Below are positions 1 through 5,405 of a DNA stretch of 5,882 nt, in pieces. The stretch covers positions 1 through 5,882 of the forward strand of contig USOZ01000124.1 of assembly GCA_900556525.1 (NCBI GenBank). The letters run 5' to 3'. Under the pieces are notes generated by a model that saw only the letters and a program-made list of their open reading frames with translations, did no database searches and was not told the origin of the DNA. The stretch's first letter is position 1. Every line of letters begins with the position of its first letter. This stretch comes from an uncultured Oscillospiraceae bacterium (GTDB lineage Bacteria > Bacillota > Clostridia > Oscillospirales > Ruminococcaceae). Made by a program: the position numbers and the translations under genes.

Positions 1-15
1 CCGTCTTTTGTTCTC

Positions 16-285
16 TTATCTCGTCAGCCAGATATTCGCAACGTCCAGCGCCTCATAAAGGCTGTTGCGGTCGCTGGTCTTGACGATCATGTCCTTTGCG
101 TCAATGTTCTTCGCCGTGCGCATAAGCGTAACTTTGAGCTTATCCGCCACGTCAATTTCGTTTTCCTTGTGTGTTGAAACAATACGGATAGTTGTAACAA
201 GCTCGTCGCTCATGTTTCCGTAGTATATCTCCTTATTTTTGCGTACAAGCGGAAAGCCCTTGTACATGAAAAATTCTTCTGCCAT
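16..285 (-). CDS. small conserved-looking hypothetical protein (89 aa)
   Basis: I cannot assign a function or domain name to this gene. It encodes 89 residues with no signal peptide, no membrane segment and no cysteine, so a soluble cytoplasmic protein is likely. The N-terminus (MYKGFPLVRKNKEIYYGNMSD) alternates aromatic and charged residues as in a small beta-rich fold. The C-terminus (SLYEALDVANIWL) looks like an amphipathic helix. Short proteins with this feel (KGxPLVR near the start, YYG, LMRT, SLYEALD, IWL near the end) are in my recollection common in Clostridia, but that is memory, not a search. The ATG at 285 is preceded by a purine-rich AGGAAAGGAA stretch ending about 10 bases upstream; an internal ATG at residue 7 is a less likely start. 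It ends with TAA near the window edge. A strong promoter and a 70-base inverted repeat lie just upstream, so it is probably transcribed separately from the ABC operon, with possible read-through. Confidence 0.75.
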   Translation of the reverse strand: MAEEFFMYKGFPLVRKNKEIYYGNMSDELVTTIRIVSTHKENEIDVADKLKVTLMRTAKNIDAKDMIVKTSDRNSLYEALDVANIWLTR

Positions 286-317
286 CTTCCGACCATTCCT
301 TTCCTATTTATATACAC

Positions 318-387
318 TTAAGGAGGTGCTGATTAAATCGGGTATGCAAGCAAGATGTGTGCCGCGATTTATTCAGCGCTTCCTTAA
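318..387. repeat. 70-base near-palindrome with 23-base inverted arms (MITE-like or RNA hairpin)
   Basis: Left arm 318-340 (TTAAGGAGGTGCTG...) and right arm 365-387 are inverted copies. Of 23 opposed positions, 20 are Watson-Crick, two (325/380 and 327/378) are G-T on the plus strand, and one (333/372) is T-T. The 24-base centre can pair further on the plus strand: 341-347 against 357-363 with G364 bulged, leaving a loop of about 9 bases. The ends are TTAA on both sides, so a TA target duplication cannot be separated from the arms. No T-tract follows on either strand, which argues against an intrinsic terminator. It could be a very short non-autonomous insertion element, since the arms resemble transposon terminal repeats, or the structured 5' leader of the small gene. 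There is no transposase nearby. Confidence 0.7.
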
Positions 388-415
388 TTATAGCACATTT
401 TACGGCTGAAATCAA
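387..415 (-). promoter_or_regulatory. strong sigma-A-type promoter upstream of the 89-aa gene
   Basis: On the minus strand, TTGATT (415-410) is followed by a 17-base spacer and a perfect TATAAT (392-387). A TG one base before the -10 (TGC at 395-393) makes it an extended -10 promoter. The -35 matches TTGACA at four of six positions. The -35 overlaps the TGA stop codon of the DUF4340 gene. Transcription would start around 381-379, inside the right arm of the inverted repeat, giving a leader of roughly 95 bases before the ATG at 285. This is the best promoter match I found in the window. Confidence 0.65.
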
Positions 416-1923
416 TAGGTAAGCACGATTTCTCCGCCGTTTAACAGATTTTCCGCATTTTTGTAAAGCTGATTTATATAGATCTGCTTCGCTTTAAATA
501 CGTTTTCCCCGTTGATATTGATTATAACCTTGCGGTCGGTCGGACTGCTGTAAAACGTTACAACGTCCTCGCCGCGGCTCTTGTCAGAGTAGGTGTAGGT
601 TATCTGCGCAAGCTGACTGCCCTTTTCCTCGTCGAAATAAAGCTCATCGCCCGCCGCAGAGATAAGGAACTGGTACATTTTCTTTATCTGCTGTTCATCG
701 GCGGGTTCGCCGTTGAGGAAGTGGTTGTGCGTATCCTCGCCGTCCTCGGTTTCTGCGGGAATTGTCTCAAAGCCAAGCTCAAAGCTGCGGCCCTCGCTGT
801 CGCTGTACGAAACCTTGTCGAGCGAATAAATATACGGCATAAGGAACAGCTCGGAGATGACCGCCTGAGGGTCTATCGAAAGCGCGGGAATATCCTCGTA
901 GTTGAACAGGTACAGAACGTCGGGCATTTCGCTGCACATTCCGTAAATTCCCGTTATTTTTTGTGAAACATTTCCGTTTTCGTCGGAGGTTTCGCTTACA
1001 ACGGGCTTTCCCAGAGTGATCTTATAGGTCTTTTTCGAGGTCTTGAGAGTTATTGTGCAGGTCGGATTGTTCAGCCCAGAAGCCTCATAGTCCTTTTCCT
1101 CCATGCCGTACCAGACAGCTTTCTGCGCTTCGAGCGAGAAAAGGCTGTTCATGAAATTCGGCGCGTCGGTTAGGTCGGCATAAGCCGTGTAAGGGCTGGT
1201 AAGCTGATACGCGAAAACGGATATTTCGTCCTCGACCGTCGGTATCTGCTCAATTATGAGCGGATCTTCAAGGTCATAGCGCTCGACCGTCAGGCTCTTT
1301 ATCTCCTCCTCGCCAGAGTTGTCCTGCGCAGGCATTACCGCTGTTTCGATAAAGCTGAATTTATCGCCGGAAAAAGGCGTGACCGCTGACTTTTTGTAGG
1401 TGTATACCGTGTCGGAAGCGCTGTCGAGAAAATATACCGCCGAAGAAGATGTCGGCGTCTGATTTCCGTATGAAAAGCTGTAATTTGTTCCGTCGGCATA
1501 GCTTATCGTGACGCTCGCCTGCGGGTCGGAAAGCCCGTATTTATCCGTTTCGGCAGGGTTTTCTTCAACAAGCTGCTGCGCTTCGACATTCGCAATGCCC
1601 TTTACCGCGCTTGCGATTGTATCGGAAAGGAGCGGCGCTCCCTGAAGCCCGTCGATAGTCCAGACGGTGTTTCCGTCCTCGCCCTTTTCCGCCTCGGGAA
1701 CAATATCATATTCCCCCGAAGCGTTCGCGACGTGTATTTTTGCGATATTTTCGGCGGTCTGTGCGGAAAGGACATAGCTTTCGGTTTCCTGAACCTGCTC
1801 GGTGTCGCTTTCGCCTATTGCTGCGTCATTCTGCGGCGCTGTCAGCAGCAGTACCGCCGTGACCCCGCCGAGAACGGCAAGCCCGATCCCCGAAAAAATC
1901 AGAATTTGCTTATTTTTGCTCAT
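412..1923 (-). CDS. DUF4340 domain-containing membrane-anchored protein
   Basis: This is a 503-residue protein of the DUF4340 type, last gene of the ABC/GldG operon. A short basic start (MSKNK) precedes one hydrophobic helix at about residues 7-28. There is no lipobox cysteine, so it is probably anchored by an uncleaved signal helix with the rest outside the membrane. The DUF4340 hallmark is clear at residues 129-185: KYGLSDPQASVTI, then SFSYGNQTP, then a VYFLD...DTVYTY strand pair. A second copy starts near 208 and contains SGLNNPTCTITL (282-293) and YKITLGKP (300-307). A third, more diverged unit appears to run from about 367 to 495. An acidic low-complexity linker (residues 32-50) follows the helix. 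The start is supported by TGAGGT seven bases before the ATG and lies 13 bases after the GldG stop. DUF4340 genes commonly accompany GldG-type ABC operons. The biochemical role is unknown; a substrate-facing or scaffold partner of the permease is inferred only. Confidence 0.9.
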   Translation of the reverse strand: MSKNKQILIFSGIGLAVLGGVTAVLLLTAPQNDAAIGESDTEQVQETESYVLSAQTAENIAKIHVANASGEYDIVPEAEKGEDGNTVWTIDGLQGAPLLSDTIASAVKGIANVEAQQLVEENPAETDKYGLSDPQASVTISYADGTNYSFSYGNQTPTSSSAVYFLDSASDTVYTYKKSAVTPFSGDKFSFIETAVMPAQDNSGEEEIKSLTVERYDLEDPLIIEQIPTVEDEISVFAYQLTSPYTAYADLTDAPNFMNSLFSLEAQKAVWYGMEEKDYEASGLNNPTCTITLKTSKKTYKITLGKPVVSETSDENGNVSQKITGIYGMCSEMPDVLYLFNYEDIPALSIDPQAVISELFLMPYIYSLDKVSYSDSEGRSFELGFETIPAETEDGEDTHNHFLNGEPADEQQIKKMYQFLISAAGDELYFDEEKGSQLAQITYTYSDKSRGEDVVTFYSSPTDRKVIININGENVFKAKQIYINQLYKNAENLLNGGEIVLTY

Positions 1924-1936
1924 TTATTATACCTCA

Positions 1937-3577
1937 TTAAAGGTGACGTCTGCGCACCCAGATAACGATACCGATAACGATTATAACTATCGGGATAATT
2001 ACCGCGAAGGTTATGCCTATCCCGAACTGCTGAGAAGCGTCGATCTCATAGGTCGTCGCGGTGAAGCTCTTTGGCGTTATCGTGACCGACTGGTCGGTAT
2101 TTCCGCTGACAGTATTGAACAGCGCGATAGCCGCGTCGCCGTTGTTGTAGTTGGTCGCCGTGATGAAATATTCGTCGAAAAGCAGTTCGCTTCCGCCGAC
2201 GATAACGCGGCTGTATGTCGCGCTAGTTCCCTCGAAGCGCACCTTTGAAGATTCTACAAGAACGTTGAACTGTCCGCGCTCGGCGGTGTCCTCGCTCCAT
2301 GTTTCGCTTGTTGCGTCAAACGGCATTACAACGTTGTTTTCGCCGTATGAGCGGATAAGAGCAGTGTTCGTGTAATTCGAGTTTTCCTCCCAGAGCATTC
2401 TTACGGGGCGGAAGCCGTTTACGCGGAACGAAGTGTTCGCGCCTATCTGCGCCGCCTTATAGAAATCGGTATCCGAGATGAGCTCCGCGCGCTGATAGAA
2501 CGGCGTTCCCATGCCCTGTACGGAATAAGCGTAGTTTCCGTCAAGCTGGAGAGAATATCCCTCGTCGACGGAAATTCCCCATTCTTTAAGGAAAGCGTCG
2601 ATTTTCGGCGTAGAAGTCGGGTTGTTGACCGACGCGAAATACATCAGATTTTTGCCGAAAAGGCCGTCGTTGCTGAGCCATGCGTCGATTTTATCGAGAA
2701 CTTCGTCGCTGTAATCCATTGTCGGACCGTTTATAACGAGTATCTCATATTCCGCGGGGATTTCCGCCGCTGTATCAACGTCGAGGGTATCAACGATACA
2801 CGCGTTCTTTTCGAGCAGACTGACGAGCGCGGTGTTCGACGTTTCGCCGAAGCCCGTTGCAAAAGCAACCTTTATCGGGTTCACCTTAGTTACGGACATT
2901 ATAGCGGAAAGCAGCTCCTGCTCGGCGATACTTGTCTGGTCGGTGACCTGATAGCCGTACATTACCATCATCTGCGCGGTCGAAGAGTCATAGCTGTTTC
3001 CGTCCTGAAGCACATAGCGCAGGAAGTCCGAGCCGATATTGAACACCTTAGACCTTCCGGTTTCTTCACATTCAACAACAAGTTCGCCCTCGGAACTTGC
3101 GCTGTATTTCTCGCTGAAGGACGGGTTGGTGAGCAGGTCGATATACTGAACGGAATATTTTTTATTGAGATTTGTGAGATTTTTGACAAATTCGACCGTC
3201 TGCTTATAGACCGAACCTGCGTTTACGAGGCTTTCTTCGGTCGAGGTGAAGTAGAAATTTACCGTACTTTCGGAATTTTTTGCGAATTCGGACAGTTCTT
3301 CGCCGAGCGAATAAATTCCGCCGTCGGTAAGGTCCGCCTTAACGTCGAAGCGGTCGAGCAGCAGGTTGAAAATAACGTTCACAAGCACTATCGCCGCAAC
3401 GAAAATCACCGTAAACACAACGGAGAGCGAACCGTACTTGAACTTCTTATTCTTAAAAGGATTTCTGACCTTTTTTTCCTTTTTTTGTTCAGGCTGCGCC
3501 GCTTTCGCGTCAGCCTTCTGCGCTTTCTCAGCCTTAGCTTTCTCGGGCTGCGGGATATTCTTCTGTTCTTCTTCCAT
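1937..3577 (-). CDS. GldG-family ABC transporter auxiliary protein
   Basis: This 546-residue protein belongs to the GldG / ABC-type uncharacterised transport auxiliary family. A lysine/alanine/glutamate-rich cytoplasmic tail (1-48) is followed by a membrane helix (about 50-74). Next comes the family's usual junction DLTDGGIYSLGEELSEF (82-98), then a long extracytoplasmic region. Inside it, EQELLSAIMSVT (219-230), FATGFGE (239-245, GHGE in many relatives) and ILVINGPTMDYSDEVLDKI (279-297) match the expected blocks. A second helix (about 518-541) ends in a basic RRRHL tail. I chose the ATG at 3577 because AGGAGG lies six bases upstream. An ATG at 3598 would add seven residues but overlaps the permease gene and lacks a good ribosome binding site. 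Two in-frame A AAA AAG heptamers occur in the tail. The gene lies 11 bases after the permease stop. It probably forms the outer domain of the permease complex; the substrate is not known. Confidence 0.9.
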   Translation of the reverse strand: MEEEQKNIPQPEKAKAEKAQKADAKAAQPEQKKEKKVRNPFKNKKFKYGSLSVVFTVIFVAAIVLVNVIFNLLLDRFDVKADLTDGGIYSLGEELSEFAKNSESTVNFYFTSTEESLVNAGSVYKQTVEFVKNLTNLNKKYSVQYIDLLTNPSFSEKYSASSEGELVVECEETGRSKVFNIGSDFLRYVLQDGNSYDSSTAQMMVMYGYQVTDQTSIAEQELLSAIMSVTKVNPIKVAFATGFGETSNTALVSLLEKNACIVDTLDVDTAAEIPAEYEILVINGPTMDYSDEVLDKIDAWLSNDGLFGKNLMYFASVNNPTSTPKIDAFLKEWGISVDEGYSLQLDGNYAYSVQGMGTPFYQRAELISDTDFYKAAQIGANTSFRVNGFRPVRMLWEENSNYTNTALIRSYGENNVVMPFDATSETWSEDTAERGQFNVLVESSKVRFEGTSATYSRVIVGGSELLFDEYFITATNYNNGDAAIALFNTVSGNTDQSVTITPKSFTATTYEIDASQQFGIGITFAVIIPIVIIVIGIVIWVRRRHL

Positions 3578-3583
3578 TTTGCT

Positions 3584-3589
3584 CCTCCT
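3584..3589 (-). promoter_or_regulatory. Shine-Dalgarno that fixes the GldG-family start
   Basis: AGGAGG sits six bases before the ATG at 3577, and its first base overlaps the last base of the permease TAA stop (TAAGGAGG). This spacing favours the start at 3577 over the in-frame ATG at 3598, which lies upstream of this site inside the permease gene. Confidence 0.8.
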
Positions 3590-4293
3590 TATGCCCATCT
3601 GCGCTTTTCAAGCACACGGACTGTAAGAAACAGGAAAATAACCGTAACGCTCAGGAAAAAGAGCAGGTTTCCGAGGCTGAAAATGCCGGTCGTGAATTCA
3701 TAGTAGCGGTCGAAAATCGAAAGGGAAAGGATAACGTCCGAAATTCCCTTTATCGGGATAACGGAGGCGATTATGTTTATCAGGACGAGCAGCAGGTTTG
3801 CGCCGAAAGAGCCTATCGCGGCGATCATCTGGCTTTCGGTAAGGCTCGAGATAAACAGCCCGACCGAAACGAAAACAGCGCCGATAAGCGCGAGCGCAAC
3901 GAAGTTTCCGAGTATCATAGCCCAGTTTACTTCAACGAAAAAGCTCATAACAACGCCGTAGATAAGCATAATTAGGTCGCCGAGCAGGAAAACGAGATAA
4001 GCCGAAAGGAATTTCCCGAAAACAAGCCCGAAAAGGCTTACCGGCGAGGTCAGCAGGAGCTGGTCGGTTTTCTGCCGCGCGTCGTCCGCGAGCAGGCGCA
4101 TTGTGAGCAGCGGTACGAATATCATGTAAACGTAGAACATTCCGAGAAAAACGCTAGAAATATCGGCGCTTCCGACGCTGAGCGAAAATGCCCAGAAGAA
4201 AATTCCCGAAAAAAGGAACGAAGCGGCGATAAATACATAGCCGATAGGGGCTTTAAAATATCCCGCAAATTCGCGTTTCAGTACAGCAAGCAT
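3589..4293 (-). CDS. ABC-2 type permease, GldF-like
   Basis: This 234-residue integral membrane protein is the permease of the neighbouring ATPase. Six hydrophobic helices can be read at about residues 16-38, 47-66, 93-119, 124-148, 154-179 and 205-226, the usual number for an ABC-2 half-transporter. The cytoplasmic loop after helix 2 carries the typical block MRLLADDARQKTDQLLLTSP (65-84), expected to contact the ATPase. The segment FDRYYEFTTGIFSLGNLLFF (194-213) before the last helix also fits GldF-type permeases. The length is normal for the family and the C-terminus is basic (EKRRWA). The ATG overlaps the ATPase stop by one base (TAATG), and AGGAGG lies 10 bases upstream, so translational coupling and a fixed subunit ratio are likely. 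With one permease gene present, a homodimer is the simplest assembly. The substrate is not evident. Confidence 0.92.
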   Translation of the reverse strand: MLAVLKREFAGYFKAPIGYVFIAASFLFSGIFFWAFSLSVGSADISSVFLGMFYVYMIFVPLLTMRLLADDARQKTDQLLLTSPVSLFGLVFGKFLSAYLVFLLGDLIMLIYGVVMSFFVEVNWAMILGNFVALALIGAVFVSVGLFISSLTESQMIAAIGSFGANLLLVLINIIASVIPIKGISDVILSLSIFDRYYEFTTGIFSLGNLLFFLSVTVIFLFLTVRVLEKRRWA

Positions 4294-5288
4294 TATATGT
4301 TCCCCTCCTTACTGAGGCGGTCGAACTTCGCTTCGATTTTCTCCGCGCCGCCGTAAACATCGCCCGTTGTGAGCTTTAAGAACACTTCTTCAAGCGTAAG
4401 CTCGTTCGAGCGCATCATAAGAATGGGGTAATTGCGGGCGGCGAGCTTTTTGAATACCTCGCGGCGCACGTCGCACCCCTCTTTTGCTTCAAGATAATAT
4501 TCCGAAACGTTTTCTTCTACCTTTCGGTTCACGAAAACGCGCTGAACCTGCGGGATTGATTTGAGCAGCTTCTTTATCTCGCCGTCGCTGCCCTCCGCGT
4601 GGATAACCAGCTTATGATCGGCGGAAAGGTTCTTCGCGAGGGTCTCCGCGTTATCGTCCGCAACGATACGTCCCTTGTTGATAACAACGATACGGTCGCA
4701 CACCGCCTGAACTTCGGGCAGGATATGCGACGAGAGGATAACGGTGTGGTTCTTTCCGAGGCGCTTTATAAGCGTGCGTATCTCGATTATCTGCTTCGGG
4801 TCAAGTCCTACGGTAGGTTCGTCGAGGATAAGCACTTTCGGGTTTCCGACAAGCGCCTGCGCGAAACCGACTCTCTGCTTATAACCCTTTGAAAGGTTCT
4901 TTATGAGCCGCTTTCTTACGTCGGTTATCTTAACGATCTCGCATATCTCGTTGAGATGCGATTTTTTCGGCAGCTTACAGCCCTTTAAGCCGTAAACGAA
5001 ATCGAGATATTCGTCAACGGTCATGTCGAAATAGAGAGGGGGCTGCTCGGGGAGATAGCCTATCATTTTTTTTGCTTCGATCGGGTTTTCGAGAATGTCG
5101 ATACCGTTGATGAACGCCTGTCCCTGCGTCGAGGAGAGATAGCCCGTGAGAATGTTCATCGTGGTCGATTTTCCCGCGCCGTTCGGCCCGAGAAAGCCAA
5201 GGATCTGCCCGTCCTCCGCCTTAAACGAAATGTTGTTGACAGCTTTCTTGCTGCCGTAGCACTTCGTCAGATTTTTTACTTCTATCAT
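4293..5288 (-). CDS. ABC transporter ATP-binding protein, GldA-like
   Basis: This 331-residue cytoplasmic ATPase powers the downstream permease. All ABC motifs are intact: Walker A GPNGAGKST (34-42), the GYLPEQPPLY block in the Q-loop region (77-86), the signature LSKGYKQR (132-139), Walker B VLILDEP (152-158), D-loop GLD (161-163) and the switch histidine H188 in SSH. The GYLPE wording and the LSKGYKQR signature are typical of the GldA/CcmA-type ABC-2 ATPases. After the nucleotide-binding domain, residues about 225-331 form the C-terminal extension common in this group, including NELTLEEVFLKLTTG. The start is preceded by GAAAGGAA about 13 bases away and by CGGA nearer, a weaker ribosome binding site than those of the downstream genes. 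It is the first gene of the four-gene operon and lies 117 bases after ribF. Function beyond energising export or an envelope process cannot be told from sequence. Confidence 0.95.
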   Translation of the reverse strand: MIEVKNLTKCYGSKKAVNNISFKAEDGQILGFLGPNGAGKSTTMNILTGYLSSTQGQAFINGIDILENPIEAKKMIGYLPEQPPLYFDMTVDEYLDFVYGLKGCKLPKKSHLNEICEIVKITDVRKRLIKNLSKGYKQRVGFAQALVGNPKVLILDEPTVGLDPKQIIEIRTLIKRLGKNHTVILSSHILPEVQAVCDRIVVINKGRIVADDNAETLAKNLSADHKLVIHAEGSDGEIKKLLKSIPQVQRVFVNRKVEENVSEYYLEAKEGCDVRREVFKKLAARNYPILMMRSNELTLEEVFLKLTTGDVYGGAEKIEAKFDRLSKEGNI

Positions 5289-5345
5289 TTCTTTTGTCCG
5301 TTCCTTTCGTGGTACAAAGATGATAATGTTATGGATATTGCCATG

Positions 5346-5376
5346 AGTTTCATTTTAAACCGTAAAAGTGAAAACT
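5346..5376. other. AT-rich imperfect stem-loop between ribF and the ABC operon
   Basis: AGTTTCATTTTA (5346-5357) and TAAAAGTGAAAACT (5363-5376) are inverted copies. They give 12 base pairs with two single-base bulges (5368 and 5371) around a 5-base loop. No T-run follows on the minus strand, so it is not a standard terminator for ribF. It could be an mRNA processing or protein-binding site, or chance in AT-rich intergenic sequence. Confidence 0.3.
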
Positions 5377-5381
5377 GTATG
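5352..5381 (-). promoter_or_regulatory. weak candidate promoter for the ABC operon
   Basis: On the minus strand TAAAAT (5357-5352) matches five of six bases of a -10 box. CATACA (5381-5376) lies 18 bases upstream and matches only half of TTGACA. The leader to the ATPase ATG would be about 55-60 bases. Because the -35 is poor and no terminator follows ribF, read-through from the ribF transcript is an equally good explanation. The 117-base gap holds nothing else I can support except the stem-loop. Confidence 0.2.
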
Positions 5382-5405
5382 TTATCCTGCTGAATATATC
5401 GGTAA

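Noticed and set aside
318..387. Intrinsic terminator for the ABC operon
   Set aside because: The stem is long, but no T-tract follows on the minus strand (GTGTATATAAATAGG comes next), and a strong promoter fires into it.
344..409. Plus-strand 21-residue ORF (MQARCVPRFIQRFLNYSTFYG) inside the inverted repeat, with AAGGAGGTG upstream
   Set aside because: The ribosome-site-like sequence is about 17 bases from the ATG, too far. The purine run is explained by the repeat arm, no plus-strand promoter is seen, and the peptide looks like noise.
721..966. Plus-strand open frames across the DUF4340 and GldG-family genes (e.g. 721-966, 1732-1965, 1802-2248)
   Set aside because: They lie opposite well-supported coding genes, lack ribosome binding sites, and read as low-complexity or Cys/Arg-rich antisense translations.
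2968..3189. Minus-strand 73-codon frame inside the GldG-family gene
   Set aside because: It is an alternative frame within a continuous family-matching protein, with no family resemblance of its own.
3578..3598. Longer GldG-family start at the ATG at 3598 (seven extra residues)
   Set aside because: It overlaps the permease gene, has no good ribosome binding site, and the ATG at 3577 has AGGAGG six bases upstream.
3366..3703. Plus-strand hydrophobic, Phe/Cys-rich frames near 3366-3703
   Set aside because: The phenylalanine runs are the complement of the AAA/GAA codons in the Lys-rich GldG tail, not a membrane protein.
4599..4892. Plus-strand 97-codon frame over the ABC ATPase
   Set aside because: It lies antisense to the signature, Walker B and switch regions of an intact ATPase; no start signal.
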